Part shown: positions 46,266 through 55,996 of the stretch, in pieces | How the letters are laid out: each line of letters starts with the position of its first letter | How positions within the stretch are numbered: the first letter of the stretch is position 1 | From: JAFGPS01 sp964628465 | GTDB taxonomy: Bacteria; Planctomycetota; Phycisphaerae; Sedimentisphaerales; Anaerobacaceae | Assembly: GCA_964628465.1 (NCBI GenBank) | Contig: CAZVOA010000006.1 | Location: 1 to 64,000 of the forward strand | Length of the DNA stretch: 64,000 nucleotides | Direction of reading: 5' to 3' | Notes under the pieces: generated by a model | The model's input: only the letters and a program-made list of their open reading frames with translations | Told to the model about the DNA's origin: nothing | Databases searched by the model: none | Made by a program: the position numbers and the translations under genes

Positions 46266-46374
46266 TAAATATATTGGTAAAATAGATAAAATGCCTGTCG
46301 AGAAAGAATTAAAAATACTCGCTGGTTTATATTGGCAATTAAGAGTGTGAAATAATAAATTGATTTTTTCATTG

Positions 46375-46408
46375 CCCCGTAGTGAATGGATTCGCTGCGG
46401 GGTTTTTT
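46375..46408 (+). terminator. Rho-independent terminator between TPR lipoprotein and TRAP operon
   Basis: A 12-bp GC-rich stem (46375-46386 with 46391-46402, loop TGGA) followed by TTTTTT at 46403-46408. Confidence 0.92.
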
Positions 46409-46488
46409 GTTTTTCCTTTTTCTTGATTTTTGTTATCATACGCACACTTAGAAACTGAGTATTTACTTTCTGTAAGTAGGAGTTAATA

Positions 46489-47472
46489 ATGCAGTACAGA
46501 AATATTGGTTTAATAATATTTACATTTTTTATTATTGCCTCACCAGCGTGTAGTAAAAAAGACGACGGCGTTCTTACACTTAAATTGGGTCATGCGCTCG
46601 ATATAGAGCATCCAGTTCACATAGCTTTGCTTGAAATGAAGAAAAGTCTTGAAAAAAAATCCGGAGGAAAGGTAAAACTTGATATATATCCGAGCGAACA
46701 GTTGGGTTCTGAAAATGAACTTGTTATGCAGCTCCAGATGGGAGCGCTCGATATTACCAAGGTATCGACTTCGCCGCTTGAGGGTTTTATACCAATTTAC
46801 AGTGTTTTCAGCCTGCCGTATCTATTCAGAGACGAGGCGCATTACTGGAAGGTATTAAACGGCCCGGTAGGGAAAGAGCTTCTTCTTGCCGGACAAAGCA
46901 GAAACCTCAGAGGTCTTTGCTATTATGATGCGGGCAGCAGAAGTTTTTATACAAAAGACAAACCTGTTTTAAGTCCTGATGATTTAATCGGGATGAAAAT
47001 CCGTGTTATGGCAAGTAATACCGCAATCCAAATGATGAAAGAACTTGGGGCTTCATCGGTTGCGATTTCTTTTGGCGAGCTTTATACGTCACTCCAGCAG
47101 GGCGTTGTCGATGGTGCAGAGAACAACCCGCCGAGCTTTTCCAGTTCAAGTCATTATGAAGTATGCAAACATTACAGTCTCGATGAGCATACGAGAATCC
47201 CTGATATTATCCTGATAAGCACGAAAACATGGAATAGATTATCACCGGAAATTCAGCAATATATACAGGAAGCGGCGGACGAATCTCAGGAATTTCAAAA
47301 GCAATTATGGAAGAAAGTGAGTGATGAAGACCTTAAAAAGGTTGAGGAAAAAGGTGTAAAAATCTATTATCCAGACAAGGCACCATTTAGAGACAAAGTA
47401 AAAAAGATGTACGAAAAGTATGAAGGTACGCCTGTAGGTGATATTGTAAAACGAATAGATGCAGTTGAATAA
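46489..47472 (+). CDS. dctP: TRAP transporter substrate-binding protein (DctP family)
   Basis: A 327-residue periplasmic receptor with a signal peptide ending near SPACSKK (possible lipoprotein). Core motifs KVKLDIYPSEQLGSENELVMQ and GMKIRVMASNTAIQMMKELG and SLQQGVVDGAENNP are diagnostic of the DctP family, including the conserved Arg that binds the carboxylate of the substrate. First gene of a TRAP operon. The ligand (C4-dicarboxylate, uronate, sialate or another acid) cannot be told. Confidence 0.95.
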   Translation: MQYRNIGLIIFTFFIIASPACSKKDDGVLTLKLGHALDIEHPVHIALLEMKKSLEKKSGGKVKLDIYPSEQLGSENELVMQLQMGALDITKVSTSPLEGFIPIYSVFSLPYLFRDEAHYWKVLNGPVGKELLLAGQSRNLRGLCYYDAGSRSFYTKDKPVLSPDDLIGMKIRVMASNTAIQMMKELGASSVAISFGELYTSLQQGVVDGAENNPPSFSSSSHYEVCKHYSLDEHTRIPDIILISTKTWNRLSPEIQQYIQEAADESQEFQKQLWKKVSDEDLKKVEEKGVKIYYPDKAPFRDKVKKMYEKYEGTPVGDIVKRIDAVE

Positions 47473-47506
47473 AGTTGTATAAATATTCAATTAATAAGGA
47501 ATTGCA

Positions 47507-48013
47507 ATGCTTAGTTCTTTACTTAAATTAAACAAGTTACTTATAAAACTCCTTGAAATAACAGTTATGCTTGTAATCGGTTTTCTTGTCCTTGATGTAC
47601 TTTGGGGTGTTTTTTCACGTTACGTTCTGAAAAATCAAAGCCCCTGGACAGAAGAACTCGCGACAATGCTTCTGATATGGGTTTCTTTGCTGGGAGCCGC
47701 TATAGGATTTATCAGGAGAAGTCACCTCGGAGTGGATTATTTCGTAAACAAGATGAGCCTGAAAAATCAGGTAATCGGGGAAATATTAGTATATATATTA
47801 ATAGCTTTATTCGCGTCTTTTGTAATGATTTACGGCGGGACAAGACTGGTTGCGTTGATACTTAAACTCGGCCAGGTTTCCCCGGCTATGCAGCTAAAAG
47901 TCGGCTATGTTTACATGGCTGTCCCTATAAGCGGCTTTTTCATTTTGATTTTCTCTATTGAGACAATCATAAAAAATGTTACCAATCTTTTAAATAAACC
48001 CAACAATCAATAA
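47507..48013 (+). CDS. dctQ: TRAP transporter small permease (DctQ)
   Basis: A 168-residue inner-membrane protein with four helices and the DctQ core VLDVLWGVFSRYVL, PWTEELATMLLIW and GFIRRSHLGVDYF. It forms the membrane complex with DctM. It lies 34 nt after dctP and 15 nt before dctM. Confidence 0.95.
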   Translation: MLSSLLKLNKLLIKLLEITVMLVIGFLVLDVLWGVFSRYVLKNQSPWTEELATMLLIWVSLLGAAIGFIRRSHLGVDYFVNKMSLKNQVIGEILVYILIALFASFVMIYGGTRLVALILKLGQVSPAMQLKVGYVYMAVPISGFFILIFSIETIIKNVTNLLNKPNNQ

Positions 48014-48028
48014 AAGGTTCTCGTAAGC

Positions 48029-49369
48029 ATGGAAACATCAAGTACATCAGTAATGATTTTAACTATAAGTTTTGTAATTTTTCTCTTATTGAATGTTCCT
48101 GTAGCTGTTGGAATAGGGCTTTCAACTTTTATTACATGCTTATATGCTCTCGGTCCGGCTAAAGGAGCTTCCATAATCGAATCCATTAACATATCATCGG
48201 ATATTATGGCAATGCAAATGGCGACCGGCATCGATTCCTTTTCACTTCTCGCGATACCGTTCTTTATTCTCGCGGGTTTGTTCATGGCTCAAGGTGGTAT
48301 AGCAAGAAGGCTTATCCAGTTTGCGGGCGCTTTGGTTGGTCGATTCACTGGTGGACTTGCATATATTAACGTCCTGACCTGTATGTTCATGGGCGCTCTT
48401 TCGGGTTCTTCAATCGCGGCCGTTTCAGGTGTTGGCGGATTCATGATTCCGGAAATGAACAAAAAAGGTTACGATAAGAATTTTAATGTTGCCGTCACTA
48501 CAACCGCCGCTACGACCGGACTTATGATTCCTCCGAGCAATATTATGATTGTATATGCTCTTGTTGCGGGTTCGGGAGTTTCTATTATCGCGATGTTTAT
48601 GGCCGGAGTTTTACCGGGAGTAGTTTTTGGAATTGCGCTAATGGTAGTAAGCGGAATTATCAGCAAAATAAGAAATTACGGCTCTGGTGAAAAAGCAGAT
48701 TTCATGCAGATATTAAAAGCCTTTAAAGGTGCTTTTTTAAGCTTACTTCTTATTGTTATAGTAATGGGCGGAATCCTGGGCGGTGTTTTCACCGCTACTG
48801 AAGCGGCTGCTGTTTCTGTGCTTTATGCGTTCATCCTGGCGGTCATTGTGTATCGAGAGGTAAAAATCAAGGATTTACCGGGCATTTTACTTCAGACAGG
48901 AATAACTACATCGGTTGTAATGCTCTTGATTGCCGCTTCGATTGCGATGTCATGGATAATGACAATTGAAAATATACCACAGAATGTCAGTGCTGCCTTG
49001 ATGGGCCTTTCAGATAATAAAATAATCATTCTAATGATTATCAATGTACTGCTGTTATTTGTCGGGACATTCATGGATATGACTCCGGCGGTTTTGATTT
49101 TCACCCCGATTTTCCTTCCGGTAGTAAAAGCACTCGGCGTAAATCCGATTCATTTCGGTTTGATAATGATTGCGAATCTATGTATCGGAATTTGCACGCC
49201 GCCTGTTGGTACATGTTTATTCGTAGGCTGCGGCGTAGGTCAAACAACAATAAGCAAGGTACTTCCGTCAATACTGCCATTCTATGCGGCTATGATAGTC
49301 GCGCTAATGCTAATAACTTATATCCCGGCGTTATCATTACTTATCCCGCAATTGCTGAATCTTATCTGA
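48029..49369 (+). CDS. dctM: TRAP transporter large permease (DctM)
   Basis: A 446-residue inner-membrane protein with about 12 helices. DctM signatures include IPFFILAGLFMAQGGIARRL and GALSGSSIAAVSGVGGF and TATTGLMIPPSN, and near the end CIGICTPPVGTCLFVG. It forms the ion-coupled transport path. It converges on the giant TPR gene with a 21-bp gap. Confidence 0.96.
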   Translation: METSSTSVMILTISFVIFLLLNVPVAVGIGLSTFITCLYALGPAKGASIIESINISSDIMAMQMATGIDSFSLLAIPFFILAGLFMAQGGIARRLIQFAGALVGRFTGGLAYINVLTCMFMGALSGSSIAAVSGVGGFMIPEMNKKGYDKNFNVAVTTTAATTGLMIPPSNIMIVYALVAGSGVSIIAMFMAGVLPGVVFGIALMVVSGIISKIRNYGSGEKADFMQILKAFKGAFLSLLLIVIVMGGILGGVFTATEAAAVSVLYAFILAVIVYREVKIKDLPGILLQTGITTSVVMLLIAASIAMSWIMTIENIPQNVSAALMGLSDNKIIILMIINVLLLFVGTFMDMTPAVLIFTPIFLPVVKALGVNPIHFGLIMIANLCIGICTPPVGTCLFVGCGVGQTTISKVLPSILPFYAAMIVALMLITYIPALSLLIPQLLNLI

Positions 49370-49390
49370 AATGAATTATTAATTGTATTT

Positions 49391-52300
49391 TTATTTTCGC
49401 TGAATAACTGGAACATTATTGAAAGTTAGTTCAAATGGAACTATTTCAATTGCCGCTGGAAGGCGTATTACAAGTTTAGTGGTTTTAGGATCACATATGC
49501 TTGTGTCAATTTCAAGATTTATTTTTGATTGTTTCTGGTTCCTAAAACCACCGTTATAACCAATAAACATTTTTTCATTATCACTGGTAATAAGATAAAC
49601 ATCCTGTTTTAAATTCATTATTTTTTTTGTATTTATATTATTTTTATTTTCCATATTAACTGGAATTTTATACATTGAAGAACCATCCGCTACTTGTACA
49701 AGCGGTTCTACTTCGATTCTTAAACCTGCTTCTTCGTGTATAACCTTTTCGCCGAAATCCAATCTGCCGATGGTCATGTTTACCCATTGAGTGCCGAAAG
49801 CTACGGCTGTTTTGACCCTAAGTTTCGAGATTGTGTCTATGGACGAATTTTTTTCGAGAAGTATTTCGATTTGGCCTGAATCATTCCAGCTTGATTCATC
49901 TATTGATGGAATAGAAATGTCCCTGTTTCTCTGGTCTTTAGCTTCAAGGACAGTGAAGCTGGATTGTATAGAGGCAATATTATTACGAATTGCAGGCTCG
50001 AAAAAAACTCTTCCAAGTGCCCAGAGATTGGTTCTGTCATCCTTTCTATTAAATCCCTCGAATGTACAAATCATACCACCTGAACCAGCGTAGTGTATTT
50101 TCCTGTTCATATTACCTGCTTCGAAAAATGCCCAATAACCTTCCTGTGTTATCTCAAGAGGTATTGCTGTACCGTCAAGAACCATTGCGAGAATTTCAAA
50201 AGCGGAGGCGCTGGGAATATTTATACGCGGCGATTTCATATCCTTACCTATTCCGCTCATAAATGACTGGGTTGCCAAAGTATCAGCCTGTGATGCAAGT
50301 TTCTCAAGGAATTCCGTGAAGCTTTTGCAATTTTGCGGCACTTCCACAATTCTTCCCTGTTTCAATAAGGCCAGTAAATCTGTTCCCGATGAAATTGCAC
50401 TTACATTTTGTGAAAGTTCAGGATGTGATTCGATATAAGATAACGATGCTCCTCGAAAACGGCGATAATTACTTCCGGGTATTTCATCCTTTATCTTATC
50501 GAGAAAACCTTTAAGTAGTTGCGGCCCATCTGCACTCAACAGGGAGTATTCTGCAATTTGCTCTGCAATTTCCTCTGCAATTTCCTTCGTTTTATAACCT
50601 CTTGGATCTTTTTCAAGTCTCAAGCCGCATATTTCAAGTGCTTTATCGAACTGGTTTACTTTGCTATATAAACGCATGAGAATTTCACCGAGCCTGTCGA
50701 AGCTGGTATCTGTATCACTTTTATAATCGAAGTAAGATAAAACGGATAACGCTTTCTCGAACCGGCCAAGACTCTCGTAACTTTTTGCGAGTTCGATAGC
50801 ATTATTCCTGTCAGTGACATTGCCCTGTTCGTCAGAAAGTTCTTTATATAATTTCTCAGCTATTTCTTCCGCTTTTGCTTTTTCACCTCTTCCTGCGAAA
50901 TAATTTACAAGATAAAGATTCAGTTTCTGATTATTCGGAGTTTGTTGTGACTGTTCCATTAAATATTCATGAAATTGCTGAAGTTCCCGGTCATTTTTAC
51001 AGTTTCTTTTAATATCTTCGAAGTTTCCGCTTCCTGTTAAAGCGAAAAGACCTATCACCTTTTTGATATCATTATTTTGCCTGTAAATTCTTTCAAGACC
51101 GGTTGTGGCTCCATAGTAAGAGTCAGGGGTATTTGCCCACACACGCATATCTTCATCGAATACAGCTTTTTCAAATAGCGATGTCGCTTCTTTGATTCTG
51201 CCTGAACGTTCATATACCTCACCCAGACGAACCATACTTTCAAGATCCGTTGGAGCTTTTTCAAGTATTTCTATATATAGTTTCTCGGCATCATTGTAAT
51301 TTCTTTCTATACCAAGCATTCTCTCAGCTTTTAAGCGAAGTGCATCCAAATCGACCAAAGGTGTAATTGCTATTGATTCTGTACGTTCAGGTTCTTCTTT
51401 TTCACCCGTTATCTTGGAAAGAGCTTTGTTGAATTGTTCGTGTTCTTCCTGAGAAACGTCACATGCCATTGCGTTTCGATAAAATTCAGCCGCTTTTTCC
51501 TTATCATCAAGTTTCAAATATATTTCCGCAATATTACCTAAAGCTCGCCCATAGTCTCTGCCGCCCTGCCCATACTGAGCCAGTGCATTCATACTCGCCT
51601 CAAGCATCAGGTCATAATGTCTCATATGCTGGAATTCATAGATGAGGTCATGCTGCAATCTGCCATCGGCGGCTGCGTCTTTAAGAAGACCTTTATAAAT
51701 TTCCATAGCATTGTCTTTGTCATTTTGCGCATTTAACATATCCGCGAGAATGAACTTGCCCCAATAATCAGACGCATCTTCTGATATCTCTTTTTGCAAT
51801 CGATCAATATACGGTTTCAAATTTTCTACGTATTGAAGCTGGTCATGGATAATATATCTCGAAAAGTGTAACGTTTCCTTATGATAACCAAGCCACAACT
51901 CGATAATTGCTGAATATTGCCCTTTCGCTTCGTAAATTTCCGTCATGTCCCTGAGAATTCTTTCAATCACATATTCTTCAGGTTTCCATTTTGTATCAGG
52001 TGAATTAAGCATCACTAAAACATCAATAGCAATGTCAAGTAGTTTATCTTTTTGTCCTGCTTTTTCGCAAAACCTTGAAAGCCTGTTCAAAATAACTCTC
52101 GGTTCTGTGTTGTCTCCACCTTTTCCTCGAATAAAATCGTTCGGATTCTTTTTAGCCGCTATGAATAACGCGGTTTTATATTCATCTATCGCTTTATCAT
52201 TTTGCTTGTCTTCAGTGAGTGCGTCGGCAAATTTTAACCTTAGTGAAATATCTTCGGGTGACAGTTCAACCGCTTTTTCATATTGTTTTACAGCTTCATC

Positions 52301-53719
52301 TGTCTTGTTTGAATTAAGAAGTGTGCGTGCGTAATCAGTTCTGACTTCAACGTTTTGCGGCTCTTCTATAAGTTTCTTTTCTGTATTTATTATAAAAGTG
52401 TTTTCCTTACCTATCTGCTCCCATATTTGAGCTAATTTTTTCTGAGCGTTTTCTTTATTCCTGTTATCTTCCTGCTCCACAATTTCCTTAAAACATGATT
52501 CTGCATTTTGCCATTGCTCTTGCCTGATATAGATATTTCCCAGCTTTTCGAGAATTTGCGCTTTATATCGTTGTTTCCAATAACCTGGTCCAGCGTCCAT
52601 CTGGCTCATCATCGATGCCCTGTAAATTTCGACATCTGATACTTCCGTATTCCTTGCCTTTTCATAATATTGAATCGCAATGTCGGAAAGTTTCGCCTGT
52701 TCGCAAAGGTCACCCGCCCATTCGTAATCCGAAGCTGAGGCTTGTTCCTTAGATACAAGATATTTCTCGATTTCTCGAAGTGCTTCCTCGTTTCGCCGCA
52801 TTTTGATTAGCATGTATCCGAATCTTCTATGTAATTCAGGATTCTTTGGATCAGCGGCTATTAATTCATTGAATTGGCCTATCAAAGACTCTCCTCTTCT
52901 CACTGATACTAATTCATCAATAACATTTACACTTAAAGTATATGGTTCATAACCCCCTATACTATAATATTTTTCTTTTTCCGGATTGCCACGCAAAAGA
53001 TAATCCTTATACAGGTCAATCATCTCGTACCCGCGTCCCTGCCGCTTGAGCCACTGACCTAACTGAATTAAATTGCTGTAATCAGGATAATTTGTATAAA
53101 CAGTAACTGCGTCATTGAACCATGCCTTGTCCATGAACTTACGCTGCAAAACCCGATTTACTGCTTTTTCCCAGTCATCAGAAGCTGATATTACCTGTTC
53201 ATACGCTTTATAATAATGCTCCCTTTGCTTTTCTGAATCTTTTGCTTTTTCCGCAATGTCACCAAGTATTATCTGTGAAACCGCTTTCATGCGGGATGTT
53301 GTATCTTCATCATTAATTTTTGCTTTATAATGTTTTGTCGCAAGCTCTATACCACCTGCTTTTATAATATTTCCCTTGCCAATACTATCCCAAGCCCTGA
53401 GAAGCCTATCACACTGATCTTTGAAGTGTGCGCCTCGAAAAAGAAAATCAGCGTCTTTGACTATCAATTTCTCCATATACTCAATAGCTTCATTATAACG
53501 CTTATTTCTATTGTATAGTTCTGCGATACTTTGTAATATTTCAAGCCGCTGTGGATTTTTGTCATAGAAATCGAGATAGATCTCTACCGCCTGATCGATT
53601 TTTCCCTGTTTTTCAAGTTCAGTAGCCGTTTGGAGCTGTTCCTGTGAATAAACCTGATGGTTCCAGCAAAAGAGGGGAGCCATTGTCGCAAGTACGCTAA
53701 TTGCTACTATATTTTTCAT
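49391..53719 (-). CDS. Giant secreted TPR-repeat protein
   Basis: A 1442-residue exported protein with a signal peptide (about 1-25). From about 30 to 1000 it is an array of TPR-like helical repeats (for example NVEVRTDYARTLLNSNKTDEAVKQYEKA). The last 350 residues are beta-rich, with a segment SASAFEILAMVLDGTAIPLEI resembling secretin STN-like modules. A 12-bp tandem repeat (50550-50585) encodes EIAE-type repeats within the TPR part. It probably scaffolds an envelope complex. The promoter shares a conserved box with the 55594 gene. Confidence 0.85.
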   Translation of the reverse strand: MKNIVAISVLATMAPLFCWNHQVYSQEQLQTATELEKQGKIDQAVEIYLDFYDKNPQRLEILQSIAELYNRNKRYNEAIEYMEKLIVKDADFLFRGAHFKDQCDRLLRAWDSIGKGNIIKAGGIELATKHYKAKINDEDTTSRMKAVSQIILGDIAEKAKDSEKQREHYYKAYEQVISASDDWEKAVNRVLQRKFMDKAWFNDAVTVYTNYPDYSNLIQLGQWLKRQGRGYEMIDLYKDYLLRGNPEKEKYYSIGGYEPYTLSVNVIDELVSVRRGESLIGQFNELIAADPKNPELHRRFGYMLIKMRRNEEALREIEKYLVSKEQASASDYEWAGDLCEQAKLSDIAIQYYEKARNTEVSDVEIYRASMMSQMDAGPGYWKQRYKAQILEKLGNIYIRQEQWQNAESCFKEIVEQEDNRNKENAQKKLAQIWEQIGKENTFIINTEKKLIEEPQNVEVRTDYARTLLNSNKTDEAVKQYEKAVELSPEDISLRLKFADALTEDKQNDKAIDEYKTALFIAAKKNPNDFIRGKGGDNTEPRVILNRLSRFCEKAGQKDKLLDIAIDVLVMLNSPDTKWKPEEYVIERILRDMTEIYEAKGQYSAIIELWLGYHKETLHFSRYIIHDQLQYVENLKPYIDRLQKEISEDASDYWGKFILADMLNAQNDKDNAMEIYKGLLKDAAADGRLQHDLIYEFQHMRHYDLMLEASMNALAQYGQGGRDYGRALGNIAEIYLKLDDKEKAAEFYRNAMACDVSQEEHEQFNKALSKITGEKEEPERTESIAITPLVDLDALRLKAERMLGIERNYNDAEKLYIEILEKAPTDLESMVRLGEVYERSGRIKEATSLFEKAVFDEDMRVWANTPDSYYGATTGLERIYRQNNDIKKVIGLFALTGSGNFEDIKRNCKNDRELQQFHEYLMEQSQQTPNNQKLNLYLVNYFAGRGEKAKAEEIAEKLYKELSDEQGNVTDRNNAIELAKSYESLGRFEKALSVLSYFDYKSDTDTSFDRLGEILMRLYSKVNQFDKALEICGLRLEKDPRGYKTKEIAEEIAEQIAEYSLLSADGPQLLKGFLDKIKDEIPGSNYRRFRGASLSYIESHPELSQNVSAISSGTDLLALLKQGRIVEVPQNCKSFTEFLEKLASQADTLATQSFMSGIGKDMKSPRINIPSASAFEILAMVLDGTAIPLEITQEGYWAFFEAGNMNRKIHYAGSGGMICTFEGFNRKDDRTNLWALGRVFFEPAIRNNIASIQSSFTVLEAKDQRNRDISIPSIDESSWNDSGQIEILLEKNSSIDTISKLRVKTAVAFGTQWVNMTIGRLDFGEKVIHEEAGLRIEVEPLVQVADGSSMYKIPVNMENKNNINTKKIMNLKQDVYLITSDNEKMFIGYNGGFRNQKQSKINLEIDTSICDPKTTKLVIRLPAAIEIVPFELTFNNVPVIQRK
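50550..50585. repeat. In-frame 3 x 12-bp tandem repeat in giant TPR gene
   Basis: Three adjacent copies of TCTGCAATTTSC encode a repeated EIAE/QIAE tetrapeptide (minus strand). The length is a multiple of three, so the frame is kept. It may vary in copy number. Confidence 0.85.
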
Positions 53720-53766
53720 ACTAATATCTCCCTGAAATAATTATATAATTATTCGAATATTACTTT

Positions 53767-53814
53767 TATTATCAGAGAGTTATAGAAAACAATAAAGTAA
53801 AAAGTTTGTAAAAA
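53767..53814 (-). promoter_or_regulatory. Conserved promoter box of the giant TPR gene
   Basis: On the minus strand a T-rich 21-nt block (plus 53794-53814) is followed by exactly 20 nt and then GATAATA (plus 53767-53773). The same block, with one mismatch, and the same spacing occur upstream of the gene ending at 55594. It could be an UP-element-plus-10 promoter or the site of a dedicated regulator. Confidence 0.6.
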
Positions 53815-53842
53815 TTTCCGGTTTGGCTCGGAATTGAGGGAG

Positions 53843-54274
53843 CTATCGCCATTTGTGGTCGCAGGATGGGCAGTTGTCGCGATGTACTGATAGGAATTGG
53901 CCGCAGTTGGGACATGCCCATTTTTCTTTTTCCTTGTGGATGAATTTTCTTATTCCTTGCTCTTTAATATATTTCTGGTTCTCAATCATACTCATCGAAT
54001 ATTTTGTACGGTATCGCTTATCCAGATTTTTCATCCTCGTACAGGGAAATTTATCACAATCGAAACAAAAACCGGATTTGAGCTGTATTCGCCTTTCGCA
54101 CATTCTTATTATGCAGCCTGAGCGAGTTTTGGTTTTATACGCATCGACTTTAAAACAGCCTGGACATGTATTTTTCTCCCTGATATAACCAATGCAAAGC
54201 CTGCAATTCATCCCGCAAGGAGCAATCAGGGCCAATTTCATAGTTTTAGAATTTTTATTTTCTTGAGCCTTCAT
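53843..54274 (-). CDS. DUF3795 Cys-rich protein
   Basis: A 143-residue protein with many paired Cys: APCGMNCRLC, CPGCFKVD, GFCFDCDKFPC and a C-terminal zinc ribbon (CPNCGQFLS, CPSCDHKW). This is the DUF3795 pattern, thought to bind zinc; the function is not known. The start codon is uncertain (54274 or the Met 11 codons later). It begins 21 nt after the propeller gene, so it is probably in the same transcript. Confidence 0.8.
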   Translation of the reverse strand: MKAQENKNSKTMKLALIAPCGMNCRLCIGYIREKNTCPGCFKVDAYKTKTRSGCIIRMCERRIQLKSGFCFDCDKFPCTRMKNLDKRYRTKYSMSMIENQKYIKEQGIRKFIHKEKEKWACPNCGQFLSVHRDNCPSCDHKWR

Positions 54275-54295
54275 TGCAATTTATTTTATAACCAT

Positions 54296-55594
54296 TTAAT
54301 TATTTTCGCCAGTATTTTCAATCCATGCTATAATATCAGTATTAGAACTGTCTTGTAGTATAATCGCTGGTTCATTAATATCCTTATTTTTAATATATAG
54401 AGCATTTTGTTCATTTCCATTAAAACGGACGAAAAAGGCAAAATTATTTTTTGAGTGTGAGATACATGAATCAACATAAAGATAATCATCGTAATTGAAT
54501 ATTAACTTGCCATTAAAATTTATTTCTGTTCTATAACTGTCTTGTTTAATTGAACAGGAATCAATTTTTGGCAACAATATTTTGTTTTTTAGGTCAACTA
54601 AAAAACCCTGGAAATATACCTCGCCTGTAAACCAGTCACAGGATAGGTTTCCTCCACCTATTGTAAGAGGTAGTTGTTTCGTTAGCCATTCAGTTGTTGT
54701 ATTGTTTTTTATATTTGCACATTTTAAAACATACTGAGATTCTCCCAATTTAATCGGAATCATATTCTGGTATAATATTTCATCATTGCTAATCCAATCA
54801 AAAGGCGGTCTGACGTAACCTATTGAGGAATGTGGACTTAATTGTACTTGTACTTTATCATCAATAATTGTGATTTTCATTGTGTCTAAATCAAGGACTT
54901 TAAGGGAGTTACCTGGTTGTCTGGATTGTGAAGAAATTTGATTTCCAAGATAAGGACCTATCATAGCAGCAAGATGCTTAAAATCAGGAGAAATTTTTAC
55001 ATGAGGACCATTAAATTCAGGTAACTTCTCTTTCTCGGGAAAAGTGAATTTTGTTTTGGTTTCAAGTGTTTTCAAATCAACCTGTATCAAAGTGCTTTTA
55101 TCTGTTCCCTGACCATATCGAAGTAATACTGCCTCGTTTTTTTCAGGAACGCTTCGCAGGCAATAATAATGGACGAGTTTGTCACGAGATTGACTTTTAC
55201 ATAAAAGTACTTTTGAACCTGTTTTGAAATCTACAAGAAATTGCGTTTGTTGCCATACTGAACTGTCATGCGGATACTGGTTTGCCTGCAAAAGAAACAC
55301 TGTATTTGAAAGTTGTGCCGCGTTGATAGATTGAGCAGCCATGATTTTTTGAATATCAGCTTTACCTTCTATGATAGTTGCAATCATAAGACTGGTTCGT
55401 TGTGTTTCTTCAAGGCTCAAATCCTCCTGTGTATAAACCAAAGCAGGAAACTGACGTACGGGAATATTTTGAATGGTTGTCTCTTCATCCTGCGCAAAGC
55501 AGGCAAAAGATAGAAAAAATATAAAAAAACGAGAAACGCTAATAGCACATAACTTTTTTGAGTTGATGAAAAAAATATGTTTATATACTTTCAT
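54296..55594 (-). CDS. Secreted beta-propeller-like protein
   Basis: A 432-residue exported protein with a signal peptide preceded by a long charged N-terminus (about 1-34). The body has beta-propeller-like repeats (for example LVHYYCLRSVPEKNEAVLL, then HVKISPDFKHLAAMIGPYL), a WD40/TolB-like pattern, with no catalytic motif. GGAGA precedes the ATG. Upstream box shared with 49391-53719. Confidence 0.75.
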   Translation of the reverse strand: MKVYKHIFFINSKKLCAISVSRFFIFFLSFACFAQDEETTIQNIPVRQFPALVYTQEDLSLEETQRTSLMIATIIEGKADIQKIMAAQSINAAQLSNTVFLLQANQYPHDSSVWQQTQFLVDFKTGSKVLLCKSQSRDKLVHYYCLRSVPEKNEAVLLRYGQGTDKSTLIQVDLKTLETKTKFTFPEKEKLPEFNGPHVKISPDFKHLAAMIGPYLGNQISSQSRQPGNSLKVLDLDTMKITIIDDKVQVQLSPHSSIGYVRPPFDWISNDEILYQNMIPIKLGESQYVLKCANIKNNTTTEWLTKQLPLTIGGGNLSCDWFTGEVYFQGFLVDLKNKILLPKIDSCSIKQDSYRTEINFNGKLIFNYDDYLYVDSCISHSKNNFAFFVRFNGNEQNALYIKNKDINEPAIILQDSSNTDIIAWIENTGENN

Positions 55595-55622
55595 TTACTT
55601 TCTCCAAATAATATTTTTAGTA

Positions 55623-55670
55623 TATTATCACAAATATTGCAGTTAGAGAAAAGTAAAAATTTTGTAAAAA
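55623..55670 (-). promoter_or_regulatory. Conserved promoter box of the 54296-55594 gene
   Basis: The block at 55650-55670 is 20/21 identical to 53794-53814 and is spaced 20 nt from TATTATC (55623-55629; GATAATA on the minus strand). The box ends about 29 nt before the ATG. Confidence 0.6.
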
Positions 55671-55700
55671 ATGTCTATAAAGCAATTATAAAGATACTTG

Positions 55701-55895
55701 TTACAATTTCCAGGCTTTTGCGAAGGCTTTGAAACTTCTATCGTATGTTTTTTCTATTTCGTCGGGGAAGCAGCAGGCTGGAAGCTGTTTCATTGCAAGG
55801 TGATAACTTATGCAATCACAGCATACTCCTGTTTTGCTGCAGCCTGAATATGAACAATTACAGTTTTTTAAGTTTTGTTGTTTTTTACATTCCAT
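55701..55895 (-). CDS. DUF6485 family Cys-rich small protein
   Basis: A 64-residue protein with eight Cys arranged as MECKKQQNLKNCNCSYSGC and KTGVCCDCISYH, typical of DUF6485. Probably a metal-binding protein. Start at 55895 is chosen because AGGATT precedes it; the Met six codons earlier has none. Confidence 0.85.
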   Translation of the reverse strand: MECKKQQNLKNCNCSYSGCSKTGVCCDCISYHLAMKQLPACCFPDEIEKTYDRSFKAFAKAWKL

Positions 55896-55918
55896 ATTAA
55901 TAATCCTATTCATTTATT

Positions 55919-55985
55919 TGTCATTCCTGCGAAGGCAGGAATCCACTCTTTTGACAACTGGATACCCGCCTGCGCGGGTATGACA
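55919..55985. repeat. 67-bp palindromic interspersed repeat
   Basis: Ends TGTCAT/ATGACA are inverted. It contains two hairpins, TTCCTGCG-AAGG-CAGGAA type and ATACCCGCC-TGC-GCGGGTAT. Similar double-hairpin repeats are common between genes in many bacteria. It differs from the repeat at 15891. No mobile enzyme is attached. Confidence 0.75.
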
Positions 55986-55996
55986 AGGTGCATCAA

